Below, piece after piece: positions 1-5,687 of a DNA stretch of 5,687 nucleotides (position 1 is its first letter; each line of letters begins with the position of its first letter). Source of the stretch: DATJLQ01 sp035509415 (GTDB lineage: Bacteria > Pseudomonadota > Alphaproteobacteria > JACZXZ01); contig DATJLQ010000134.1 of the NCBI GenBank assembly GCA_035509415.1, positions 1-5,687 on the forward strand, written 5' to 3'. Under the pieces are notes generated by a model. That model was given only the letters and a program-made list of their open reading frames with translations. It was not told where the DNA came from and did not search any database. The translations under genes and the position numbers were made by a program.

Positions 1-382
1 TCTGTGGCTCGCCAATCTCATGGGCGCCGCGCGCGACGTCGAGCGCGAGACCGAGATTCTGGTCGCCTGTCTCGGGCGCGTCGCCGGTCCCGTCGTCCTG
101 GTCTCGAACGAGGTGGGCTACGGCATCGTGCCGGACAACGAGGCCGCGCGCCGTTTCCTCGATCATGCGGGCCTGTTGCATCAGCGCGTCGCGGCGGTCG
201 CGGGCACGGTGGTGCTGGTCGCGGCCGGGCTCCCCCTCGCGCTCAAGGGAGTTGCGTTGCCGCTCGCGCCGTCTGTGTCCGACGCGCCTGGGTCCGACGA
301 GCCTCGGTCCGACGAGCCTGTGTCCGACGAGACTGCGCCGACCGAGCTTACGGGCGACCCGCGCGCGGAGCGACGCGCATGA
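1..382 (+). CDS. cobP: Bifunctional adenosylcobinamide kinase / adenosylcobinamide-phosphate guanylyltransferase, C-terminal part (5' end outside window)
   Basis: The family phosphorylates adenosylcobinamide and then transfers GMP from GTP to give adenosylcobinamide-GDP, the activated donor for nucleotide-loop assembly in the cytoplasm. The readable frame starts at base 2 and gives 126 residues before TGA at 380-382. Seen here: LWLANLM at the very start (the family's segment after the Walker B-like Asp), SNEVG from base 104, GIVPDNEAARRFLDHAG, HQRVAAVA, and the terminal AGLPLALKG ending at base 250. These match the C-terminal half of CobP/CobU. The N-terminal P-loop and the guanylylated His lie upstream of the window. 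After LKG, where family proteins normally stop, this one continues for 43 residues of low-complexity sequence, including SDEP repeats. The stop overlaps the cobW start (ATGA). The symbol cobP fits the alphaproteobacterial naming; cobU is the enteric name. Identity is secure; function of the tail is unknown. Confidence 0.93.
   Translation, partial: LWLANLMGAARDVERETEILVACLGRVAGPVVLVSNEVGYGIVPDNEAARRFLDHAGLLHQRVAAVAGTVVLVAAGLPLALKGVALPLAPSVSDAPGSDEPRSDEPVSDETAPTELTGDPRAERRA
277..336 (+). repeat. Four-copy 15-bp tandem repeat inside the cobP tail
   Basis: Units begin at bases 277, 292, 307 and 322, each starting GTCCGACG; the approximate consensus is GTCCGACGAGCCTGK, with a few substitutions per unit. 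The unit length is a multiple of three, so copy-number change keeps the frame. In the cobP frame it encodes SDAPG, SDEPR, SDEPV and SDETA, an acidic, proline-spaced string. It lies just after the conserved end of the enzyme domain (base 250), where sequence constraint is expected to be low. Confidence 0.9.
367..370 (+). promoter_or_regulatory. Shine-Dalgarno site for cobW
   Basis: GGAG lies inside the last codons of cobP, 8 bases before the ATG at 379. It supports this start over the long upstream extension of the same frame, and with the ATGA stop/start overlap suggests translational coupling of cobW to cobP. Confidence 0.6.
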
Positions 383-1413
383 GCGCCGACGGCAAGCTCC
401 CGGCGACCGTCGTCACCGGCTTCCTCGGCGCCGGCAAGACCACGCTCATCCGCCATCTGCTGCGTCACGCGAACGGGAAGCGCCTCGCGCTCATCGTCAA
501 CGAGTTCGGCGAGGTCGGCATCGACGGCGAGATCCTCAAGGGCTGCGGCGATGCGGCCTGCGCCGAGGACGACATCGTCGAGCTCGCGAACGGCTGCATC
601 TGCTGCACCGTCGCGGACGCGTTCTTGCCGACCATGGAAAAGCTGCTCGCGCGGCGCGAATCGCTCGACCATATCGTCATCGAGACCTCGGGCCTCGCCT
701 TGCCCAAGCCCCTGGTCCAGGCTTTCAATTGGCCTGCGATCCGCACCCGCGTGACGGTCGACGGCGTGGTCGCGGTGATCGACGGCGCTGCGGTCGCGGC
801 GGGGCGCTTCGCGTCAAACCCGGCGTCGGTCGCGGCCCAACGCGCGGCGGACCCGAGCCTCGATCATTTGACGCCGCTCGAGGAGCTGTTCGAGGATCAG
901 CTCACGGCGGCGGACCTGGTGGTCGTCAACAAGGCCGATCTCCTCGACGCGGCGTCGCTCGCGCGCGTCGAGGGCGAGATTGGGCGCACCCTCGGCCCCG
1001 CGGCGAAGTCCGTCCAAGCGCGCTTCGGCGCGGTCGATCCGCGCGTGCTCCTCGGCCTCGGTCTTGGCGCCGAGGAGACGATCGAGACGCGCCGCACCCA
1101 TCATGACGGCGAGACCGAGCACGATCACGACGAGTTCGCGAGCTTCGCCGTCGAGCTCGCGGAGCTCGCGTCGCCCGCCGAGCTTCTTTCGCGCCTCGAG
1201 CCCGCGATCGCGCGCCACGACATTTTGCGCGTGAAGGGTTTCGCCGCGGTCGCGGGGAAGCCCATGCGCCTCGTGATCCAGGGGGTGGGGGCGCGTCTCC
1301 AGCATTATTACGACCGCGATTGGCGCGCGAGCGAGGCGCGCCGCGGCCAGCTCGTCGTGATCGGCGAGCGCGGCCTCGACGAGGCGGCAATCCGCGCCGC
1401 CCTCGGAGGCTAG
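379..1413 (+). CDS. cobW: CobW, GTP-dependent cobalt metallochaperone of cobalamin synthesis (COG0523 G3E GTPase)
   Basis: A 344-residue protein, full length for CobW. The family binds Mg-GTP and Co(II), and is thought to deliver cobalt to the CobNST chelatase in the cytoplasm. Seen: Walker A GFLGAGKTT at residues 14-22; NEFGEVGIDG at 41-50; the metal-binding CICC at 73-76 within NGCICC; ETSGLALPKP at 102-111; the guanine-specificity motif NKAD at 184-187; a His/Asp-rich stretch at 241-251 (HHDG, then HDHD) typical of COG0523 linkers; and a C-terminal domain from about 253, including RVKGF and a late QHYYDRDW. Two further cysteines (56 and 61), in KGCGDAAC, sit before CICC as in true CobW proteins from memory. 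The ATG at 379 is chosen because MSADGKLPATVVTGF matches the usual N-terminus, it has a GGAG, and it overlaps the cobP stop; the 125 open codons upstream in this frame are out-of-frame cobP sequence. Position directly before cobN favours CobW over zinc-linked relatives such as ZigA or YjiA. Confidence 0.97.
   Translation: MSADGKLPATVVTGFLGAGKTTLIRHLLRHANGKRLALIVNEFGEVGIDGEILKGCGDAACAEDDIVELANGCICCTVADAFLPTMEKLLARRESLDHIVIETSGLALPKPLVQAFNWPAIRTRVTVDGVVAVIDGAAVAAGRFASNPASVAAQRAADPSLDHLTPLEELFEDQLTAADLVVVNKADLLDAASLARVEGEIGRTLGPAAKSVQARFGAVDPRVLLGLGLGAEETIETRRTHHDGETEHDHDEFASFAVELAELASPAELLSRLEPAIARHDILRVKGFAAVAGKPMRLVIQGVGARLQHYYDRDWRASEARRGQLVVIGERGLDEAAIRAALGG
1405..1409 (+). promoter_or_regulatory. 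Strong Shine-Dalgarno site for cobN
   Basis: GGAGG falls in the last two glycine codons of cobW, 5 bases before the ATG at 1415. It is the strongest ribosome-binding site seen at a gene start in the window. The cobW stop TAG is separated from the cobN start by a single C, so ribosomes terminating on cobW finish on top of this site. Confidence 0.7.
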
Positions 1414-1414
1414 C

Positions 1415-4400
1415 ATGCACCTGCTCGCGGCAGAGCCGGGCCGGATCGAGGATGGCGCGCGCGCGGTCGATCTCGGCCAGACGCCGGGCGAGATCGCGAT
1501 CCTGTCCGCGGCCGACACCGAGCTCGCGTCGCTCGCCGCGGCCTATGCGCGGCTCGGCGCCGACCGGCCGAGCTTGCGCCTTGCGGATTTGAAGTCGCTC
1601 GGCCACGATCTCTCGGTCGATCTCTACCTCGATCGCGTCGCGCGCCATGCGAAGCTCGTGATCGTGCGGCTCCTGGGCGGCGTCGCCTATTGGCCCTATG
1701 GGGTCGAGCGCCTGGTCGAGGCCGCGCGCGCGAACGGCACGTTGCTCGCGTTGCTGCCGGGAAGCGACCAGCCGGACCCAGAGCTTAGCTTGCTATCGAC
1801 CGTGCCGGCCGAAGTATCGCACCGTCTGTGGCGCTATGCGTCCGAGGGCGGGGCCGAGAACGCGCGCCAGCTCCTTCTCTATGCGGCGAGCCTCGTCGGC
1901 CGCGCGGCCGATTGGGTCGAGCCCGCGCCGCTGCCCGCCGCCGGGCTCTATTGGCCCGGGCTCGCGCGGCCGAGCCTCGCCGATCTCAGGGCGGCATGGG
2001 CGCCGGGCCAGCCGGTCGCGGCACTCGTCTTCTATCGCGCCTTCGTCCAGGCGGGCGATTTGGCGCCGATCGACGCGCTCTTGGACGCCCTTGCCGCGCG
2101 CGGCTTGGCGGCCCTGCCGATCTACGTCACGAGTCTCCGCGACCCGGTCTCGGCGGCCCTCGTCGGCGAGCTCTGCGCTGCCTCGCAGCCCGCGATCGTC
2201 CTGAACGCGACCGGCTTCGCGGTCTCGACCCCGGGCGCCGCGCGCGCGGGCGGCCCGTTTGCGGGCGCCGACTGCCCCGTGCTCCAGGTCGTGCTCGCGG
2301 GCTCGAGCGAGGAAGATTGGCGCCGCGGCACGCGCGGCCTCTCGGCGCGCGACCTCGCGATGAACGTGGCCTTGCCCGAAGTCGACGGGCGCATCCTCGC
2401 GCGCGCGGTCTCGTTCAAGAGCGAAGGGCACTTCGATGCCGCGACCGAATGCCCGATCGTGGCACACCGGCCATTGGCGGACCGCATCGCGTTCACCGCC
2501 GAGCTCGCCCGGCGTTGGGTGCGTCTCGCGGCGACGCCGCGCGCCGAGCGGCGCATCGCCCTCGTGCTCGCGAATTATCCCAACCGCGACGGCCGCATCG
2601 GGAACGGCGTCGGCCTCGACACGCCCGCCGCGACCGTCACCGTGCTCGAGGCCCTCGCGCGCGCAGGCTATGGGGTCGCGGACCTGCCGGCCGACGGCAA
2701 CGCGCTGATCGAGCGGCTTCTCGTGGGCCCGACCAACGATCTCGCCGAGCGCCGCGCGCGCGTCGGTGGGGTGCGTTATGGGCTCGCTTCCTACAGGAAA
2801 TGGCTTGCTTCCGTGCCCGAGGCCGCGCGCCAAAAGATCCTCGCACGCTGGGGCGAGCCCGAGGACGATCCCTTCGTCGAGAACGGCGCCTTCCGCTTCG
2901 GTGCGCTGGCGCTCGGCAATATCATCGTCGGCATCCAGCCCGCGCGCGGCTACAACATCGATCCCGCGCGGAGCTACCACGACCCGGCGCTCGTCCCGCC
3001 GCACAATTATCTCGCCTTCTATGCCTGGCTGCGCGAGGAGGCCCAAATCCACGCCATCGTCCATATGGGAAAGCACGGCAATCTCGAATGGCTGCCCGGA
3101 AAGGCGCTCGCACTCTCCGAGGAATGCTTCCCGGAATTGGCCTTCGGCCCCTTGCCGCATCTCTATCCCTTCATCGTCAACGATCCGGGCGAAGGAGCGC
3201 AAGCGAAGCGGCGCGCCCAAGCCGCGATCGTCGATCACCTGACGCCGCCCTTGACGCGCGCCGAAAGCTACGGCCCGCTCGCCGAGCTCGAGCAGCTGGT
3301 CGACGAATATTACGAGGCCGCGGGGGTCGATCCGCGGCGCCTGAAGCTGCTCGGCTCCGAGATCGTCGCGCGCGCGCGCGGCCTCGGCCTCGACAAGGAT
3401 TGCGGCGTGCGCGCCGAGGACGACGAGGCCGCGTCGCTCGCGAAGCTCGACAATCATCTGTGCGAGCTCAAGGAGCTTCAGATCCGCGACGGGCTCCACG
3501 TGTTCGGCCGCTCGCCCCAGGGCGGCCTGCTCGACGATCTCCTGGTCGCCCTCGTGCGCCTGCCGCGTGGTGCTGGCGAGGGCGGAGACGCGTCGCTGCT
3601 ACGCGCCCTCGCATCCGACCTCGAGCTCGATTTCGATCCGCTCGATTGCGCGCTCGGCGACCCGTGGATTGGCGCGCGGCCGGGGGCGTTGCAAGCGGGC
3701 CCCGCCTGGCGCACCAAGGGCGACACGGTCGAGCGCCTCGAAGCTCTTGCGCGCGCCCTCGTGTCGGGCGCGCTTGCGCCCGAGCCCGCTTGGACCCGCA
3801 CGCGCGCCGTGCTCGCGACGGTCGCGGATCGTGTCCGCCCGATGGTCGAAGCCTGCGGTCCGCGCGAGCTCGAAGGATTGCTCGCGGGTCTCGATGGCCG
3901 CTTCGTCGCGCCGGGACCGTCGGGGGCGCCGACGCGCGGCCGGCTCGACGTGCTGCCCACGGGGCGCAATTTTTATTCGGTCGATACGCGCACCGTGCCC
4001 ACGCCGACGGCTTGGCGCCTCGGCTGGCAGTCGGCGACGCTTTTGCTCGAGCGCCATCGGCAGGAGCATGGCACCTGGCCCAAGGCCTTGGCGCTTTCGG
4101 CCTGGGGCACCGCGAACATGCGCACGGGCGGGGACGACATCGCCCAGGCGCTCGCGCTCATGGGCGTGCGGCCGCGTTGGGACGCAGCCTCGCGCCGCGT
4201 CGCGGGCTTCGAGATTCTGCCGCTCTCCTTGCTCGACCGGCCGCGCGTCGACGTGACCTTGCGCATCTCGGGCTTCTTCCGCGACGCGTTCCCGGCGCAG
4301 ATCGACCTCGTCGATTCCGCCGCGCGCGCGGTCGCGGCGCTCGACGAGCCGCCCGAGATGAACCCGCTGGTCGCGCGCGTCGCGGCAGACGCGGCGATGC

Positions 4401-5164
4401 TCGAGGAAGCAGGCGTCGAGCCCGGGGCTGCGCGCGCGCGCGCGTCGCACCGCGTGTTCGGTTCGGAGCCCGGGGCCTACGGCGCGGGGCTCCAGGCCCT
4501 CATCGACGAGCGCGGCTGGACCGAGGACGGCGATCTCGCCCGCGCCTATCTCGCCTGGGGCGGCTATGCCTACGGCGCCGGCGCCGAGGGCCGTGCCGAG
4601 CATCGCCTGTTCGAGCGCCAGCTCGGCCGTCTCGACGGCATCGTGCACAACCAGGACAATCGCGAGCACGACCTCCTCGATTCCGACGATTATTACCAGT
4701 TCGAGGGCGGCCTCGCCGCGGCGGCACGCCATCTCTCGGGAAAGACGCCGACGGTCTACCACAACGACCATGCGCGCCCCGAGCGGCCGCGTATCCGCAC
4801 CCTCGAGGAGGAGATCGGACGCATCGTGCGGGGCCGCGCCGTCAATCCGAAATGGATCGCGGGCGTCATGCGCCACGGCTACAAGGGTGCGTTCGAGATG
4901 GCGGCGACCGTCGATTACCTGTTCGCCTTCGCCGCGACCGCGCACGCCGTGAGCGATTCCCATTTCGACGCGATCTACGAGGCCTATCTCGAGGACGAGC
5001 GCGTGCGCGCGTTCCTGCTCGAGAACAATCCGGCCGCCGCGCGCGAGATGTCGGCGCGCCTTCTCGAGGCGCAGGCGCGCGGCCTGTGGCGGCCGCGCTC
5101 GAACTCCGCCCATGCGCGGCTCGCCGCGCTCGCCGAAGCACCCTTGCCGGAGACCGTCGAATGA
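1415..5164 (+). CDS. cobN: Cobaltochelatase large subunit CobN (ATP-dependent, aerobic pathway)
   Basis: A 1249-residue protein, about the usual CobN length. CobN binds hydrogenobyrinate a,c-diamide and, powered by the AAA+ partners CobS and CobT, inserts Co(II) to give cob(II)yrinate a,c-diamide; it is homologous to the magnesium chelatase subunit BchH/ChlH. The N-terminus MHLLAAEPGRI followed by DLGQTPGEIAILSAADTEL matches alphaproteobacterial CobN, supporting the ATG at 1415. Family landmarks in order: ANYPNRDGRIGNG near residues 386-398; MGKHGNLEWLPGK at 551-563; HLYPFIVNDPGEG at 582-594; GRNFYSVD at 850-857; AWGTANMRTGGDD at 896-908; VHNQDNREHDLLDSDDYYQF at 1077-1096; MRHGYKGAFEM at 1152-1162. 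No frameshift or missing block was noticed. The HNQDNREHDLLDSDDYYQF version and the cobW/cobO neighbours point to CobN rather than BchH. CobS and CobT are not in the window, which is common because they are often encoded separately. It has no signal peptide or membrane segment and should be cytoplasmic. Confidence 0.98.
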   Translation: MHLLAAEPGRIEDGARAVDLGQTPGEIAILSAADTELASLAAAYARLGADRPSLRLADLKSLGHDLSVDLYLDRVARHAKLVIVRLLGGVAYWPYGVERLVEAARANGTLLALLPGSDQPDPELSLLSTVPAEVSHRLWRYASEGGAENARQLLLYAASLVGRAADWVEPAPLPAAGLYWPGLARPSLADLRAAWAPGQPVAALVFYRAFVQAGDLAPIDALLDALAARGLAALPIYVTSLRDPVSAALVGELCAASQPAIVLNATGFAVSTPGAARAGGPFAGADCPVLQVVLAGSSEEDWRRGTRGLSARDLAMNVALPEVDGRILARAVSFKSEGHFDAATECPIVAHRPLADRIAFTAELARRWVRLAATPRAERRIALVLANYPNRDGRIGNGVGLDTPAATVTVLEALARAGYGVADLPADGNALIERLLVGPTNDLAERRARVGGVRYGLASYRKWLASVPEAARQKILARWGEPEDDPFVENGAFRFGALALGNIIVGIQPARGYNIDPARSYHDPALVPPHNYLAFYAWLREEAQIHAIVHMGKHGNLEWLPGKALALSEECFPELAFGPLPHLYPFIVNDPGEGAQAKRRAQAAIVDHLTPPLTRAESYGPLAELEQLVDEYYEAAGVDPRRLKLLGSEIVARARGLGLDKDCGVRAEDDEAASLAKLDNHLCELKELQIRDGLHVFGRSPQGGLLDDLLVALVRLPRGAGEGGDASLLRALASDLELDFDPLDCALGDPWIGARPGALQAGPAWRTKGDTVERLEALARALVSGALAPEPAWTRTRAVLATVADRVRPMVEACGPRELEGLLAGLDGRFVAPGPSGAPTRGRLDVLPTGRNFYSVDTRTVPTPTAWRLGWQSATLLLERHRQEHGTWPKALALSAWGTANMRTGGDDIAQALALMGVRPRWDAASRRVAGFEILPLSLLDRPRVDVTLRISGFFRDAFPAQIDLVDSAARAVAALDEPPEMNPLVARVAADAAMLEEAGVEPGAARARASHRVFGSEPGAYGAGLQALIDERGWTEDGDLARAYLAWGGYAYGAGAEGRAEHRLFERQLGRLDGIVHNQDNREHDLLDSDDYYQFEGGLAAAARHLSGKTPTVYHNDHARPERPRIRTLEEEIGRIVRGRAVNPKWIAGVMRHGYKGAFEMAATVDYLFAFAATAHAVSDSHFDAIYEAYLEDERVRAFLLENNPAAAREMSARLLEAQARGLWRPRSNSAHARLAALAEAPLPETVE
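5149..5152 (+). promoter_or_regulatory. Shine-Dalgarno site for cobO
   Basis: GGAG (within CCGGAGA) lies in the last cobN codons, 8 bases before the ATG at 5161. It backs this start for cobO, whose ATGA overlaps the cobN stop. Confidence 0.55.
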
Positions 5165-5687
5165 GCGACGCCATAGCGCCCAACGAGGACGAGATCAACG
5201 CGCGCGCCAACGAGAAATCGAAGCGGCGCAAGGAAGCGCGCGCGCGCATGCTCGCGACCAAGACGCGCGAGAAAGGGCTCCTCATCGTCCATACCGGGAA
5301 GGGCAAGGGGAAGTCGACCGCGGCCTTCGGGCTCGCGATGCGCGCCATCGGCAACGACATGCGCGTCGGCATCGTCCAGTTCGTCAAGGGCAAATGGGAG
5401 ACCGGCGAGCGCCGCGTGCTCGAGCGCTTTCCCGGGCAATGCGACATCCGCACCATGGGCGAGGGCTTCACCTGGGACACCCAGGACCGCGCGCGCGACA
5501 TGCGCGCGGCCGAGGCGGCCTGGGCCGCGTCGCGCGAGATGATCGAGGCCTGCCGGGGCGAGCGGCCGCGTTACGACCTCGTGATCCTCGACGAGCTCAA
5601 CATCGTGCTGCGCTACGATCACCTGCCGCTCGCGGACGTGGTCGGATATCTCGCGCGCAGGCCCGAGCGGCTCCATGTCGTGGTCAC
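5161..5687 (+). CDS. cobO: Corrinoid adenosyltransferase CobO (ATP:cob(I)yrinate a,c-diamide adenosyltransferase), N-terminal part (3' end outside window)
   Basis: CobO/BtuR/CobA-type enzymes move the 5'-deoxyadenosyl group of ATP onto Co(I) of a corrinoid, releasing triphosphate. In the aerobic pathway this follows cobalt insertion by CobN. 175 codons are visible; from memory the family runs about 200 residues, so perhaps 30-40 residues are missing. Seen: a charged, probably helical N-terminus (residues about 9-38, rich in Lys/Arg/Glu); P-loop HTGKGKGKSTAAFG at 44-57; VQFVKGKWETGERR; MGEGFTWDTQDRARD, with Phe103 and Trp105 aligning to the aromatic pair that faces the corrinoid in Salmonella CobA; a Walker B-like VILDELN at 141-147; and the start of the HVVVTGR motif at the edge. 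ATKTREKGL before the P-loop resembles Pseudomonas denitrificans CobO. The ATG overlaps the cobN stop in ATGA. This is the BtuR-type family, not the unrelated PduO or EutT types. Confidence 0.97.
   Translation, partial: MSDAIAPNEDEINARANEKSKRRKEARARMLATKTREKGLLIVHTGKGKGKSTAAFGLAMRAIGNDMRVGIVQFVKGKWETGERRVLERFPGQCDIRTMGEGFTWDTQDRARDMRAAEAAWAASREMIEACRGERPRYDLVILDELNIVLRYDHLPLADVVGYLARRPERLHVVV

Larger units (their letters stand above)
1..5687 (+). other. Cobalamin biosynthesis operon segment cobP-cobW-cobN-cobO
   Basis: Four same-strand genes run with junctions of ATGA overlap (379-382), a one-base gap (1414) and ATGA overlap (5161-5164). This spacing leaves no room for internal promoters or terminators outside coding sequence and implies one transcript with coupled translation. 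The same gene group (cobO, cobP, cobW, cobN) is known to cluster in Pseudomonas denitrificans and rhizobia. Operon ends, and any cobalamin riboswitch controlling it, lie outside the window; none was seen inside. Confidence 0.85.

Noticed and set aside
4..378. In-frame upstream extension of cobW (125 extra codons rich in Arg)
   Set aside because: It overlaps cobP in another frame, is low-complexity Arg/Ala/Gly sequence typical of GC-rich shadow frames, and the family N-terminus plus GGAG and ATGA overlap place the start at 379.
1793..3499. Long antisense open frame (568 codons) opposite cobN
   Set aside because: High GC with G/C third positions removes stops from the opposite strand. The translation is low-complexity, rich in Arg, Glu and Ala, with no recognisable domain, while the + strand clearly encodes conserved CobN motifs throughout.
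3599..5113. Second long antisense open frame (504 codons) opposite cobN
   Set aside because: Same GC-driven shadow of cobN; no family motif, and no plausible independent gene context.
1415..5164. Possibility that the large chelatase is BchH/ChlH (magnesium chelatase) instead of CobN
   Set aside because: The N-terminus, the HNQDNREHDLLDSDDYYQF motif and the cobP/cobW/cobO context all indicate cobalt insertion; no bacteriochlorophyll genes are nearby.
1..5687. Search for a cobalamin riboswitch, tRNA, terminator, CRISPR array or insertion sequence
   Set aside because: There is essentially no non-coding sequence: the only base outside a gene is 1414. No B12-box-like element, T-tract after a hairpin, or transposase-like sequence was seen.
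5161..5687. cobO as a truncated pseudogene
   Set aside because: The frame is open with intact motifs up to the window edge; the missing C-terminus is due to the window cut.

Overview
The window is a compact piece of an aerobic (oxygen-dependent) cobalamin (vitamin B12) biosynthesis operon. All genes are on the + strand, in the order cobP (3' part) – cobW – cobN – cobO (5' part). Base composition is very GC-rich, with G/C strongly preferred at third codon positions and many alternating GC runs. The protein sequences resemble, from memory, the alphaproteobacterial versions (Pseudomonas denitrificans/rhizobia type), so an alphaproteobacterium is the most likely source. The genus cannot be named from this sequence.

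Layout: bases 1-382 hold the C-terminal part of the bifunctional adenosylcobinamide kinase/guanylyltransferase CobP, ending in an unusual low-complexity tail encoded partly by a 15-bp tandem repeat. Bases 379-1413 hold the complete GTPase and cobalt metallochaperone CobW. Bases 1415-5164 hold the complete large subunit CobN of the ATP-dependent cobaltochelatase. Bases 5161-5687 hold the N-terminal part of the corrinoid adenosyltransferase CobO, cut by the window edge. There is no real intergenic space: cobP/cobW and cobN/cobO overlap by ATGA, and cobW and cobN are one base apart. Each of the three visible starts has a Shine-Dalgarno-like GGAG or GGAGG inside the preceding gene. No promoter, terminator, riboswitch, RNA gene or mobile element is visible, so transcription must start upstream of and end downstream of the window.

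The genes cover linked steps. CobW supplies Co(II). CobN, with CobS and CobT encoded elsewhere, inserts cobalt into hydrogenobyrinate a,c-diamide. CobO adenosylates the reduced cobalt corrinoid. CobP later activates adenosylcobinamide (phosphate) with GTP for nucleotide-loop assembly. The window is a typical housekeeping pathway region; I see no undescribed system. The oddest detail is the repeat-encoded acidic tail of CobP.
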